A DNA stretch of 42,309 nucleotides from Oscillospiraceae bacterium (GTDB lineage: Bacteria > Bacillota > Clostridia > Oscillospirales > Oscillospiraceae), in the NCBI GenBank assembly GCA_009780435.1, contig WRAB01000018.1:1-42309 (forward strand), given 5' to 3'. The notes beneath the pieces are model-generated. The model was not told the DNA's origin. It ran no database searches and worked only from the letters and a program-made list of their open reading frames with translations. The translations under genes were made by a program, and so were the position numbers. Below, in pieces: positions 1 to 8,603 of the stretch; within the stretch, counting starts at the first letter, position 1, and each line of letters opens with the position of its first letter.

Positions 1-309
1 GCTGTAGTCTACGCAGGTTGGCTGCGCGGTGACGGGGCCGGTCTGCTCAGGCCGACGGATGATATCCAAAGATCTGAGGCCGCAGCAGTGATTGCCCGTG
101 CGTTGGGCCGCGATGGTGTGATCAATACAGCCAGCTTGGTAGATGTCGCAGATGATGTCCGCCTTTTCACAGACGTTCTGCCTGGCACATGGCACTACTA
201 CCTGATCATCGAAGTTTCTCACAGTCACTACTTTGTGGTAGAGAGTATAGTAATTGATGGCGCGACAAGAGAAATGGAACGGTGGACAGAAATCACCTGG
301 CCCACCTGA
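1..309 (+). CDS. C-terminal end of an SLH (S-layer homology) domain protein, 5' truncated
   Basis: The frame is open from base 1 and stops at 309, so only the last 102 residues are in the window. The visible start (AGWLRGDGAGLLRP, then an alternating helix with RSEAAAVIARALGR) follows the SLH pattern GW..G..dG.frP...itRaEaa.il.ralgR, and a second partial repeat starts at FTDVLPGTWHY, matching F.Dv....WyY..I. Family knowledge: SLH triplets anchor exported proteins to secondary cell wall polymer. The rest of the protein, signal peptide and function are outside the window. The last ~25 residues are not SLH-like. A strong terminator follows within 60 bases, so this is the end of its transcript. 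Being SLH is fairly sure; anything more is not visible. Confidence 0.75.
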   Translation, partial: AVVYAGWLRGDGAGLLRPTDDIQRSEAAAVIARALGRDGVINTASLVDVADDVRLFTDVLPGTWHYYLIIEVSHSHYFVVESIVIDGATREMERWTEITWPT

Positions 310-362
310 GCGTAACAATCGCGAATCTCGAAGGTTGAAAAAGCGAACGCTTCCTACAACGG

Positions 363-404
363 CCACCGGGGCGACCATATGGTCGCCCCGGTGGTTTTCT
401 GTTT
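363..404 (+). terminator. Rho-independent terminator after the SLH gene
   Basis: A perfect 14-bp inverted repeat (arms 363-376 and 381-394, loop ATAT) is followed by TTTTCTGTTT on the plus strand. It ends the SLH transcript. On the minus strand the stem lacks a T-run, so it is at best a weak stop for the MFS operon that converges on it from 421. Confidence 0.9.
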
Positions 405-420
405 ATCAAAAGTTTTGCAT

Positions 421-1665
421 CTAGGTCAAACTGAGATTCGCCAGGCGTTTCTTTAGGAGGAACACGTTGGCGAGAAGGCTCCCAAGTCCGCAGGCGAGGA
501 CTAGCGCGAAGAGCGGTATAAACCCGATATTCTCTAAAGCAGGCGCTAACAGCAAGACGACTACCGTAGAAAGCGCCATAGAGATGGTGGTGTGTACGCC
601 CACATAAAGGGGTATCTTTGCGGAGGGACTCACTTCACCTAACAACAGTGTTACAACCAATGGAAAGCCGTTGTTGTTCATATTTGCCAGCACCCACGCC
701 ACAAACAAGAAGTTCAGTGAATGCGTGGTTAATGCAAGTGCGCCTGCGGCGATTGCGAGACCGGCGGCAATGATTGCGATGATTCTCGGTCCATATCGAT
801 CCGCCACATAGCCAAATCCCACATAGGCGATGGCGCCGGATAAGATCGCCAGGCCCGTCAATAGGGCAATATGGGCTTCTGTGGCGGAGAATACACGTAT
901 GGCATAGAGGGTATAGTAGGGGAGAACTGCGTTTGCGATAGCCAGAAACAGACAGGTGAGAATCATTGCGCGGAAAGACGGGTTCTCCCGTATAGAGGTG
1001 GGCATCTGTTGGATGAATTGCGACAAACCCATTGGCTCGTTGGGGGCCACATCTTTGCTTTGACGCATGAAAAAGAAAATGGAGGCGTTGACGAGCAAGA
1101 AGAAAAGGCCCAAGGAGAAAATTATCATGAAATTATAGGGAAACACAATACGGAGCAGGATTACCGGGATCAATGCGGACATGCCCACGCCAATGAAAGA
1201 GCCGATGGCAAATCCGATGCCGCGAATGGTGCCCCGCTTATCCGGCGGCAGGAGTTTGATCACCAAAGGCGTATGGAATACCGCGTAAGAACCTGCGAAT
1301 AAATTAAAAATAGCCCAGAAAATCAAAAACAGATTGACCAACAGGGCGTTTGCGCCTGAAAATACTGGTATGAGTAAAATAAAAAGCAAGAAAATCAGAC
1401 GTTGCAAGAACAGGATTTTACCAAATGTTCGATTCATGACAGTGGAGTGGGAGGCAATTACCCCAAAAAGCGGCTGCGTTAAAAGAGCGCAGATCAAGGT
1501 CGTGGCCGTAGCTAAGGCGATCTGGAAGGTTGTAGCCCCCAACTGGTCCAGGAAGAACGGGATTACCGCCGTGATGGAGATCAGAGCCAGGGAGGGCATA
1601 AATGAGATTCCATCCATGACAAACATTTTCAGATTGTGCCGGATATCTTTCGGGCTGCCATACAT
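421..1665 (-). CDS. MFS transporter, last gene of the sugar operon
   Basis: A 414-residue integral membrane protein of about 12 hydrophobic segments in two halves, the usual length for the major facilitator superfamily. The loop after the fourth or fifth helix has KLLPPDKRGTIRGIGFAIGS, and the second half has GFGYVADRYGPRIIAIIAAG, the MFS motif-A type loop G..aDr.G.r. The start ATG at 1665 has AGGAGA eight bases upstream. It lies 85 bases after the GH4 gene in the same direction, separated by a GC-rich palindrome, so it is probably co-transcribed. Inferred role: export or uptake of a sugar or product linked to the operon; the substrate cannot be read from the sequence. An efflux pump unrelated to sugars is the main alternative. 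Confidence 0.8.
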   Translation of the reverse strand: MYGSPKDIRHNLKMFVMDGISFMPSLALISITAVIPFFLDQLGATTFQIALATATTLICALLTQPLFGVIASHSTVMNRTFGKILFLQRLIFLLFILLIPVFSGANALLVNLFLIFWAIFNLFAGSYAVFHTPLVIKLLPPDKRGTIRGIGFAIGSFIGVGMSALIPVILLRIVFPYNFMIIFSLGLFFLLVNASIFFFMRQSKDVAPNEPMGLSQFIQQMPTSIRENPSFRAMILTCLFLAIANAVLPYYTLYAIRVFSATEAHIALLTGLAILSGAIAYVGFGYVADRYGPRIIAIIAAGLAIAAGALALTTHSLNFLFVAWVLANMNNNGFPLVVTLLLGEVSPSAKIPLYVGVHTTISMALSTVVVLLLAPALENIGFIPLFALVLACGLGSLLANVFLLKKRLANLSLT

Positions 1666-1690
1666 ATACAGTGTTCTCCTAACAAGAAAT

Positions 1691-1717
1691 TTTTCCCCCG
1701 CCGAAGGCGGGGGAAAA
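1691..1717. repeat. GC-rich palindrome, copy 1 of a dispersed family
   Basis: Perfect 12-bp arms TTTTCCCCCGCC and GGCGGGGGAAAA flank GAA. It lies 26 bases upstream of the MFS start codon. Near-identical palindromes occur at 3155-3184, three times in 23213-23371, and at 39052-39084. The stem is strong but is not followed by a clean T-run on the minus strand, so I do not call it a terminator. Confidence 0.8.
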
Positions 1718-1750
1718 CAAAGAAAACAAGCGCTAAAACCTTGCCGTGTC

Positions 1751-3082
1751 CTAGAGTTTCAACGACTTAAAGTACCCCAAGAACGGTTCGTTCTTGGTTA
1801 GCATTTCCTGGGTCAACTCTCTGATTTCCGCCATGGATAACACGGCGCTGGTCAGTGGATCAAACAGGTTGGCCTGGAAGACTTTCCACGGATCCCCTTC
1901 GATGGCCGCATTGACCGCCATCTCTTCGATCTGGGCGGATAGATTTACCATAATGGCTAGATTATCCGGCAGTGGGCCGGTATGGATGCGATCTAGGCCC
2001 GCCTTAGAAGCTAGCACAGGCGTCTCTACACACGCCATAGGCGGCAGATTGCTGATAATGCCGCTGTTTAAATGGTTTCCATTGAACACAAAGGGTTCTC
2101 CGTCGCCGAATAGGGCGTTGAAGATATTGGCGGCGTATTCTCCGCTCCGATCCAGGTCCACGTCTTGGGTATCAATGAGTTCGTTAAAACGTGCTTCCCA
2201 AGTGGATTCTGCGTCCAAATATTCGTTCAATATGTAGGCATATGCACCCGGGTTCCAGTTGGTGCCGTGGATACAATATTTTTCAATCAAATCGGGGCGT
2301 TTTCTGAACCAGGGGTTATACTCCGAATTGTGGCCGGAGGATTCTGTGGGATAGTAGCCTAGCTGTAGAAACATCTCATTGCGGACCGGTTCGGCGTTGG
2401 CGATAGCCGGATCATTTAATACTTTGTCACGAATCAGCGGATACACGTCCTCGCCGTTTCGTTTAAAGTCTAAATAGAACGCCTGGTGGTTGATGCCGGC
2501 GCATGTGTAGGTCACTTCGTCCGGCTTTGCACCGATCCACTCTGCCAGCATGTGTGCCGTCCCCTGGACGCTGTGGCATAGGCCGGTAATATTGACCTGG
2601 GAGAGCCGTTGTAAATAGCTGCACAGCATGGCCATAGGGTTTGTATAGTTGAGCACCACCGCGTCGGGGCACAGGGCTTCCACATCCCGGATAATGTCCA
2701 GCATCACCGGCGCTGTGCGCAAAAAGCGCATGACCCCCGCAGGGCCGCGGGTATCGCCTACGTTGATATCTACCCCGTATTTTTTGGGTATTTCGATATC
2801 ATGCCGCCAGACATCTACGCCGCCTTGTAGAATGGTGATTAGGACGCCGTCGGCGTGTTCCAACGCCTTTTTCCGATCCGTGGTGGGGTGAACTGTGGCG
2901 GAATACTGTCCCGCGGCGATTAGCTTTTCTATGGCTTTCGCCGCATATGCCAGCCGACCCTCGTGGATATCCATCAAATGGATTTCACAGTCTCCGAATG
3001 CCTCAAAGCTCAAGATATCTTTGGCCAGGGCGGTCGTAAACCCCAGAGAGCCAGCACCAATAAATGTAAATTTTCTTTTCAT
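1751..3082 (-). CDS. melA: Glycoside hydrolase family 4, alpha-galactosidase type
   Basis: The 443-residue product starts with a Rossmann-like nucleotide site (FIGAGSLGFT, residues 7-16), as in all GH4 enzymes, which use NAD+ and Mn2+ in an oxidation-elimination mechanism. The metal-binding Cys and His are present: CHSV at 169-172 and GINH at 196-199, with NYTNPM at 145-150. Family knowledge links CHSV to alpha-galactosidases, whereas CN.P and CDMP types act on phosphorylated beta- or alpha-glucosides. So cytoplasmic hydrolysis of an unphosphorylated alpha-galactoside imported by the upstream ABC system is the likely job. The open frame extends upstream, but ATG 3082 has GGAAAGGA at the right distance and gives the canonical N-terminus; the extension would translate a palindromic repeat. 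Substrate could also be another alpha-hexoside. Confidence 0.88.
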   Translation of the reverse strand: MKRKFTFIGAGSLGFTTALAKDILSFEAFGDCEIHLMDIHEGRLAYAAKAIEKLIAAGQYSATVHPTTDRKKALEHADGVLITILQGGVDVWRHDIEIPKKYGVDINVGDTRGPAGVMRFLRTAPVMLDIIRDVEALCPDAVVLNYTNPMAMLCSYLQRLSQVNITGLCHSVQGTAHMLAEWIGAKPDEVTYTCAGINHQAFYLDFKRNGEDVYPLIRDKVLNDPAIANAEPVRNEMFLQLGYYPTESSGHNSEYNPWFRKRPDLIEKYCIHGTNWNPGAYAYILNEYLDAESTWEARFNELIDTQDVDLDRSGEYAANIFNALFGDGEPFVFNGNHLNSGIISNLPPMACVETPVLASKAGLDRIHTGPLPDNLAIMVNLSAQIEEMAVNAAIEGDPWKVFQANLFDPLTSAVLSMAEIRELTQEMLTKNEPFLGYFKSLKL

Positions 3083-3154
3083 CGTTTTTTCCTTTCCTGA
3101 TTCTGTCGTATACTTGCCTATCCGGGTGTGTCGCTTAACAAAGAGACAGCCTTG

Positions 3155-3184
3155 TGTTTCCCCCGCCCTCGGCAGGGGAAACAC
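3155..3184. repeat. GC-rich palindrome, copy 2 (imperfect)
   Basis: Arms GTGTTTCCCC and GGGGAAACAC enclose an imperfect GCC/GGC centre. It lies about 70 bases upstream of the GH4 start, between it and the permease stop at 3215. Same family as the copies at 1691 and 39052, sharing the flanking GTGTTT / AAACAC extension with the latter. Confidence 0.7.
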
Positions 3185-3214
3185 AGAAAATAGCTCTAAA
3201 GGGAACACGTTTTT

Positions 3215-4102
3215 CTATCCTTTGACACTGCCTATAACCAGACCCTTTGTGAAGTATTTTTGCAAGAACGGATAGATTACCAGAATGGGGATCAGCCCGA
3301 GGAACAACTGTGCGGCACGGCCTGAGCGCTCGTTCATACGCGCGACCAGCTGCATAAAGTCAGGCCCCATAGCCCGGATCAGATCACTGAAGTTAGTCAG
3401 CAAGACTTGCAGATAGGTCTGGAGGGGAAAGTTGCTGGGGTCGTTCATAAACAACATGCCCAAGAGCCATTCGTTCCAGTGGTGGACGAAAGAGAACAGT
3501 GCCACCGTGGCCAGAGCGGGCTTCAATACCGGCAGCATAATGAGCGCCAAGACGGAGAAATACCCCGCACCGTCTATCATGGCGGCCTCCTCCAGTTCTT
3601 TTGGCAGGCCGCGGATAAAATTCATTAGTATGATCATGGAAAAAACGGGAAGTCCGCCGGGGATGACCAACGACCAGATGGAGTCGAGCATGCCCAGGTC
3701 GGAGATCAAAATGTAAAAGGGGATGATGCCGCCGCCAAAGATCATGGTGATGGCGAAGAATGCCATGTAATAGTTTCTTGCGCTGAACTCCTGGGTGGTT
3801 TTAGACAGGGGATATGCGGTGGTGACCAGCAGGAACATATTGACGATCAACCCCAGGGTTACTCTTTGGATCGAGACCCAAAACGCAGTCATAAATCTAC
3901 CGGATCGAAAGGCGAAGGTATAGGACTCAATGGTAAATCCCATGGGCCAAAAAGAGACCCGGCCCCCCACCACATACTGCGCCGAACTGAACGAGACCGC
4001 AAGGATATGGATAATGGGCAGCGCACAGAGCAGGCAGACCAATCCGATAAAGATATAGTTGAACACGTTAAAGATTTTTTCGCCTCTTGTCATAAATTTC
4101 AT
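3215..4102 (-). CDS. ABC sugar transporter permease, LplC/YtcP (MalG-like) type
   Basis: A 295-residue inner membrane protein with about six hydrophobic segments. The cytoplasmic EAA loop that docks the ATPase is clear: EELEEAAMIDGAGYFSVLAL with the following conserved LP. This is the carbohydrate-uptake (CUT1) permease family, in the LplC/YtcP branch. ATG 4102 is preferred over the longer frame because GGGAGGGGGG lies directly before it. It starts 17 bases after the previous permease ends, so the two subunits are translated together. No ATPase gene is in the operon, as is usual for CUT1 systems that share an MsmX-type ATPase encoded elsewhere. Confidence 0.9.
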   Translation of the reverse strand: MKFMTRGEKIFNVFNYIFIGLVCLLCALPIIHILAVSFSSAQYVVGGRVSFWPMGFTIESYTFAFRSGRFMTAFWVSIQRVTLGLIVNMFLLVTTAYPLSKTTQEFSARNYYMAFFAITMIFGGGIIPFYILISDLGMLDSIWSLVIPGGLPVFSMIILMNFIRGLPKELEEAAMIDGAGYFSVLALIMLPVLKPALATVALFSFVHHWNEWLLGMLFMNDPSNFPLQTYLQVLLTNFSDLIRAMGPDFMQLVARMNERSGRAAQLFLGLIPILVIYPFLQKYFTKGLVIGSVKG

Positions 4103-4118
4103 CGTTTGCCCCCCTCCC

Positions 4119-5093
4119 CTAGAATATTTTATAGTTGGCGACTTTATAGGCAAAGAACAGCGAAATCGACATCAGAATGGCAGATACAACGGCCCGCATC
4201 AGGCCCACGGCCGCGCCGACGGAGAATTGCGCGCCCTGTATCCCCAGCCGGAACAGGTAGGTGTCGATAATATCGCCGGTAGAATAGACAATGGGAGAGT
4301 ACAGGTTGAAAATCTGGTCAAAGCCCGCATTGAGTACATTCCCCATATTCAATGTCAGCATAAGTACAATAATCGGCCCCATGGTAGGTATGGTAATGGA
4401 GATGATCTGCCGGAACTTGCCTGCGCCGTCCACAACAGCCGATTCATAGATCTGGGGGTCTATGGAGGTAATGGCGGCAAGATAAACCACGGTGCCAAAC
4501 CCAAAGGATTTCCACACATCTGACCAGATCATCGTCCATGGGAACACGCTCGGATCGGACAAAAACGGCACTCTGTCAAAGCCCAATCCCATGATAAGGC
4601 TATTCAAAATACCATCGGAGGCCAGAATGGTCTGCATGACGCCTGCCAGGATGATCCAGGAGATAAAATGCGGTATGTATACGATTGTTTGGAAAAATCT
4701 TTTACAGAACGCGACCCGTATCTCATTTAAGAGCAGGGCGAATAAAATAGACGCAAACGTGCTGAAAATTATTTTAAATATGGAAATAAAAAACGTATTA
4801 TAGATTGTTCGGACGAATGCGGGTTGTGCGAACAGCCACCTGAAATGCTCAAGCCCTACCCATGGAGATCCGTGAAACCCACGAACCGGATGAAAGTCCT
4901 GAAACGCCATGATAAGCCCATACATGGGGCCATAAGAAAAAATTAAAGTGACAACAAACGCAGGTAATACTAAGAGATGTAAAGGCCACTCTTTACGAAA
5001 GCGTTTGATGATCCTGCCGCCGCCGCCGAAGTACCGTTCTTTCTTTTTCTTTCTAACGGGAGCTTCAAGGTGGGCATCCATAGCTGATCCCAT
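4119..5093 (-). CDS. ABC sugar transporter permease, LplB/YteP (MalF-like) type
   Basis: A 324-residue membrane protein with a charged N-terminus (RKKKKERYFGGGG), then FRKEWPLHLLVLPAFVVTLIFSYGPMYGLIMAFQDF, typical of the LplB/YteP permease branch. The EAA loop is IYESAVVDGAGKFRQIISITIP. ATG 5093 has AGGAGG six bases upstream. It is the second gene of the operon, 170 bases after the binding-protein gene, with a hairpin in that gap that probably lowers permease expression relative to the binding protein. Partner of the 3215-4102 permease; together they form the transmembrane channel for an oligosaccharide. Confidence 0.9.
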   Translation of the reverse strand: MGSAMDAHLEAPVRKKKKERYFGGGGRIIKRFRKEWPLHLLVLPAFVVTLIFSYGPMYGLIMAFQDFHPVRGFHGSPWVGLEHFRWLFAQPAFVRTIYNTFFISIFKIIFSTFASILFALLLNEIRVAFCKRFFQTIVYIPHFISWIILAGVMQTILASDGILNSLIMGLGFDRVPFLSDPSVFPWTMIWSDVWKSFGFGTVVYLAAITSIDPQIYESAVVDGAGKFRQIISITIPTMGPIIVLMLTLNMGNVLNAGFDQIFNLYSPIVYSTGDIIDTYLFRLGIQGAQFSVGAAVGLMRAVVSAILMSISLFFAYKVANYKIF

Positions 5094-5208
5094 AAAACCC
5101 CTCCTAATCAGGAATTTCGCCGACCTGTGTAAGTGCGGGCGGCAATATATACTATAGCATATAATAGCAAGCGTGTGGTATTATACGCCTAATTTGCTCA
5201 TTTGAAAA

Positions 5209-5243
5209 CTTCGGGGAAACTTTTCGGAAAAGTTTCCCCGAAG
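5209..5243 (-). terminator. Intercistronic hairpin / partial terminator after the binding-protein gene
   Basis: A 16-bp perfect stem (arms 5209-5224 and 5228-5243, loop CGG) lies 20 bases after the stop of the solute-binding gene. On the minus strand it is followed by only TTTTC, so read-through is likely. Such hairpins commonly stabilise the abundant binding-protein mRNA and attenuate the permease genes. Confidence 0.75.
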
Positions 5244-5263
5244 CCTAGTTCTGCAGGTAACGA

Positions 5264-6994
5264 CTAGCCGCCAAAGTGCAGATTTACAGCGTCTTCTTTA
5301 ATTTGTCCGCCTTGGGCGTACCACTGTTCCAAAACAGTGAGGAAGTGTTCTACAGGCTGATTGCCTACGATGATCTGCATGACCTCTTCCATAATCAGGT
5401 CGCCTGTGTTGCCTGCCGCGGCAAATTCCGGCAACGAGGTGGTCCACAGTGCAGTCTGAACGATATGGCCGTGGTCAAACAGGTGTTGGGATCTGGCATA
5501 GGCGCTGCCGGCGAAACCCATTTGCAGGAAGGCGCCCAGGCCGTGGGGGTCTTGCTCATCAAGCCATGCACGAGACTCACGGAACTTAGACATCATGCCC
5601 CCCGTGAACAGCTCGCTGTCATCGCCTGTCTCCAGGGCGCGGAGCACATACTGGAACTGGGTCAAGTCGGCGTGGGGATCGATGATTTGGAATATTTGGG
5701 TCATGGCGTGCTCACGACCCTCTCCCATAAAGTAATCAATGTCTGCTGGAGTCATGGGAGTATCAGCGCTGAATACATAGTGGTCTACCAAGCTGATGAC
5801 TTTCATCAGGGCGGCGGGGTTCTGGAAGTTCGCGCTGGCCACAGTAACGCCTGTGTTGGGGAAGAAGATCTGCCCTCTGGCAGGGGTGCTTCCATCTAAT
5901 GTGGGGAGGTTAAAGGGGATGAAGTAGGCGTCATTATTTTGCAGACCTACAATACTCGGCCCATTGGCCCAGCCCCACCATTGCCACCAACACTGGACAC
6001 CGACCAAGCCGTTGACGATGTCTTCCTGTCCTCTGCCCCATGGGTCCATGGTCATAAAGTCGGGGCTGATGAACCCTTCGGCAAACCAGTTCTGCCAGTA
6101 TTCCAGGGCTACCAAGAACTCTGGGAATGCGATGCCCGGTCTGAGCCGGCCCGTTTCATCGGCCCGCCAGAAATACTCATTATTATGTATGTTTCCGATA
6201 TAGGCGCCAAACATGGGGGCAGTTCTGAACAGCCATTCGAGATCGCTGTCCACAGCGATGCCATAGCTTGCGCCGAAATCGTTCATAAATGTACGCATCA
6301 GGTTTTCCAGGTCTGCAACTGTTCTAATCTCAGGGGAACCTGCCGCCTCATACCAGTCTTTCCGGAACCACATGTGCCAGGGCTGGTCAATCTGGCCGTA
6401 GTAGTATCTGGGAATACCATAAATCCTGCCGTCCACTGTAAAGCCCTGGATGGTGTATGGATCTACCAACTCATGGTCACGGATACGCTGGGAGGCATAA
6501 TTGCGATAGGCGTCCGTCAGGTCAAGTAGCATTCCTTGGGACTGCAGTTCGTGGAACAGGCGGGGATCTGCAGTTCTTGGTATATGGAACACATCGGGCA
6601 GGTTGCCAGCGGCGATGGCCAGATTGAGCCGGGTTTCGATTTCGTCTACAGTCGTTGTCCACTCAAATTCGACGTGGACATTTAAATATTCTGCGTACAG
6701 ACGGGTCCACGGGTTGTTGTTGATATCGTCGCCATCCTGGAAGAACCAGTTTAAGCCCTGCTCTGCAGCGGCGAGAATTTTAACGGGTCTGTCAAACGGT
6801 GTCATCCAGTCGCCTTCTGGGGGCGGTACGTGTTCTCTGGTGGGCTCAAGGTCTGCGCCTGGGGTAGCGGGGGTATCCACAGTAGGGGCCTCTGTTGCGG
6901 GGGTGTCCACAGCGGGGGTATCGTTGGTGCAGGCTGCAAAAAATGAGACAATCATTAAAGTTGCAAGCAGCAGAGCGAGTAATTTCTTCTTCAT
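5264..6994 (-). CDS. Extracellular sugar-binding lipoprotein, LplA-like ABC solute-binding protein
   Basis: The 576-residue product begins with a lipoprotein signal peptide: three lysines, a hydrophobic stretch, and FFAAC with the acylated cysteine at residue 22. A low-complexity Thr/Pro/Ala/Asp linker (residues ~24-48, repeats of DTPAT) leads into a family-1 solute-binding domain (TRLYAEYLNVHVEFEW, LNLAIAAGNLPDVF). The size (over 500 residues) and the two following permeases fit the LplA/YtcQ group, which bind complex oligosaccharides. It is the first gene of the operon, and a sigma-A-type promoter sits ~200 bases upstream. Ligand identity is inferred only from the GH4 gene downstream. Start ATG 6994 has AGGAGG upstream. 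Confidence 0.92.
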   Translation of the reverse strand: MKKKLLALLLATLMIVSFFAACTNDTPAVDTPATEAPTVDTPATPGADLEPTREHVPPPEGDWMTPFDRPVKILAAAEQGLNWFFQDGDDINNNPWTRLYAEYLNVHVEFEWTTTVDEIETRLNLAIAAGNLPDVFHIPRTADPRLFHELQSQGMLLDLTDAYRNYASQRIRDHELVDPYTIQGFTVDGRIYGIPRYYYGQIDQPWHMWFRKDWYEAAGSPEIRTVADLENLMRTFMNDFGASYGIAVDSDLEWLFRTAPMFGAYIGNIHNNEYFWRADETGRLRPGIAFPEFLVALEYWQNWFAEGFISPDFMTMDPWGRGQEDIVNGLVGVQCWWQWWGWANGPSIVGLQNNDAYFIPFNLPTLDGSTPARGQIFFPNTGVTVASANFQNPAALMKVISLVDHYVFSADTPMTPADIDYFMGEGREHAMTQIFQIIDPHADLTQFQYVLRALETGDDSELFTGGMMSKFRESRAWLDEQDPHGLGAFLQMGFAGSAYARSQHLFDHGHIVQTALWTTSLPEFAAAGNTGDLIMEEVMQIIVGNQPVEHFLTVLEQWYAQGGQIKEDAVNLHFGG

Positions 6995-7194
6995 TATTCT
7001 TGGTTCCTCCTAATATTTTTATGGTAAAGTCTTTGCAGTGGATGCTATAGAACGGCTGTATCAATACACTTTCTTGCACATGCCCCCTTTACAGCAATCT
7101 TTTAAAATGTGTGAGTTTCTGTTGTGTATCACCTGAGAATCCATTTTCTTGTACAAGCTTAATTAGCGCCCATTACTTAATGTTCGTTAAAATC

Positions 7195-7223
7195 ATTATA
7201 GAGTAAATATTTCGATGTTGCAA
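7195..7223 (-). promoter_or_regulatory. Predicted sigma-A promoter of the sugar-uptake operon
   Basis: On the minus strand TTGCAA (7223-7218), a 17-bp spacer and a perfect TATAAT (7200-7195). The -35 box overlaps one of two TTGCAA palindromes (7218-7223 and 7231-7236), 13 bp apart, which could be operator half-sites. The 5' leader to the binding-protein gene would be about 190 nt. Confidence 0.7.
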
Positions 7224-7271
7224 TAGCTTTTTGCAATTTCGTCGGATTGGTATAATCGCTGATGTGTAGCC

Positions 7272-7286
7272 TGTGCAATGTGCACA
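7272..7286. promoter_or_regulatory. Palindromic candidate operator between the divergent promoters
   Basis: TGTGCA-ATG-TGCACA is a perfect 6+3+6 inverted repeat placed between the minus-strand promoter at 7195-7223 and the ROK gene promoter at 7341. A similar palindrome (TGTTG-TG-CAACA) lies over the yesL-like promoter near 9406-9417. Assignment to the ROK regulator is inference. Confidence 0.4.
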
Positions 7287-7340
7287 AAATTCACCAATGT
7301 TTTTCTATTGCTCTAAGAGGAATAACTTTTGCTCCCGGGT

Positions 7341-7369
7341 TTGACAACGTTTGTTTTGTGTAGTATCAT
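7341..7369 (+). promoter_or_regulatory. Sigma-A promoter of the ROK regulator
   Basis: TTGACA (7341-7346), 17-bp spacer, TATCAT (7364-7369). The box sits in GGGTTTGACAAC (7337-7348), a 12-base string repeated exactly at the kinase promoter (9452-9463). Confidence 0.75.
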
Positions 7370-7428
7370 AGCAAGGAGCAGTGAAAATCGAGATAATAAT
7401 TTATACTTAATTAATAAAAGAGGTTTGT

Positions 7429-8586
7429 ATGCAGAAAACCAGATCGCCCGAGACCATAGCTGAATACAACAAACATCTGATATTAGACGCTTTGCGCTTT
7501 CATGGGAATATGTCGCGGGCTGATTTGTCAAGGCACCTCAATATGAGTTTCCCGGCGATTTCTTCCAACGCCAAGGGATTGCTCGATATGAATTATATTA
7601 TGGAGGTCGGCATTGGGGAAAACGCCATCGGACGGAAACCGTCTTTGCTGGCATTTAATGCGGAGCGCGGGTATATCATAGGTGTTGACATGGGGCGATT
7701 TCGGATCAGGATGATGCTGGCCGACCTGCTGGGAAATGAAATTGCGCGCACGGAAATCATGAATAGCGCGAATTTTGAAGGAGATGGCAAACAGAGCATC
7801 CAACTTGTCCGGGATCAAGTGACCCATATCCTGAAAAAATCCGGAAAAACGAAAGACGATATCCTGTGTATCGTCATAGGTATCCCAGGGGTAATGAAAG
7901 ATGGCGTCAGTTACATCGCGCCGTTTTCGGAGCAGTATCTGGAACGAGATATGGTCGAAACGCTGCAAGATGCCTTTGAGGTCGATGTGTTGCTGGAGAA
8001 CTGCGTGAATCTCGGCGCTCTGGGTGAGCAATGGAAGGGCGCAGGTATCGATTATAACAATATTACATATATCGCTTACGGCGTCGGCTTGGGGGCGGCC
8101 CATATCTTTGACGGCAAGCTCTTTACCGGCGCTAACGGCGCGGCGGGTGAAATCGGGTTCATGATAACAGACCCCATCAATATTGACAATGTTTATCGCG
8201 ATGTGGGTTCTCTTGAGGAGACGCTTTCAAGAAGCAAAATCAAGAAGTATTTGAATGCCGGCAACTTCGACGAGGAAATAAAGAAGCTGATCCAGCGGTA
8301 TAAAGACGACGGGGACATGTATGCAAAGCTGATCATAGACGAGGTAGTGCTCAACTTTGGCATGGCGCTTATCAACATGTCGGCCATTCTCAACCCGGAA
8401 GTAATTATTATAGCGGGCGGACTTGGCACCAATCTCGGCAGGCTGTTCATTGACCGGTGGAAAGAGATGTTGAGCAGTCATGTTCCGTTTGTCCCGGAGG
8501 TTCTTTTATCCGAGCTGAATCACACAGAGACGATGCTTGGTGCCGTTATGACGGGTATTATTCATGTACATGCGTATGAGATTTAA
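7429..8586 (+). CDS. ROK-family (NagC/XylR-type) transcriptional regulator
   Basis: A 385-residue protein with an N-terminal winged helix-turn-helix (residues ~10-70: ILDALRFHGNMSRADLSRHL, then the wing with GRKPSLLAFN) followed by a ROK sugar-kinase-like domain starting at YIIGVDMGRFRI. The ATP motif expected as D.GGT is degenerate, so it is a regulator, not a kinase. The usual ROK zinc signature (GH...C.CG..GC.E) is also lost: here it reads GEIGFM and DVGSLEETLS, with Phe for His and no cysteines. It lies divergent to the uptake operon and upstream of the kinase/SIS/GatZ genes, so it most likely represses both and responds to the imported sugar or its derivative. The start ATG has AGAGG upstream. 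Confidence 0.88.
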   Translation: MQKTRSPETIAEYNKHLILDALRFHGNMSRADLSRHLNMSFPAISSNAKGLLDMNYIMEVGIGENAIGRKPSLLAFNAERGYIIGVDMGRFRIRMMLADLLGNEIARTEIMNSANFEGDGKQSIQLVRDQVTHILKKSGKTKDDILCIVIGIPGVMKDGVSYIAPFSEQYLERDMVETLQDAFEVDVLLENCVNLGALGEQWKGAGIDYNNITYIAYGVGLGAAHIFDGKLFTGANGAAGEIGFMITDPINIDNVYRDVGSLEETLSRSKIKKYLNAGNFDEEIKKLIQRYKDDGDMYAKLIIDEVVLNFGMALINMSAILNPEVIIIAGGLGTNLGRLFIDRWKEMLSSHVPFVPEVLLSELNHTETMLGAVMTGIIHVHAYEI

Positions 8587-8603
8587 ACAACCGGTAGCAC
8601 GAC

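Noticed and set aside
1691-1717. Rho-independent terminator between GH4 and MFS genes
   Set aside because: The minus strand reads AAAAATTTC after the stem rather than a T-run, and the same palindrome recurs in leaders of other genes, so a repeat element is the better call.
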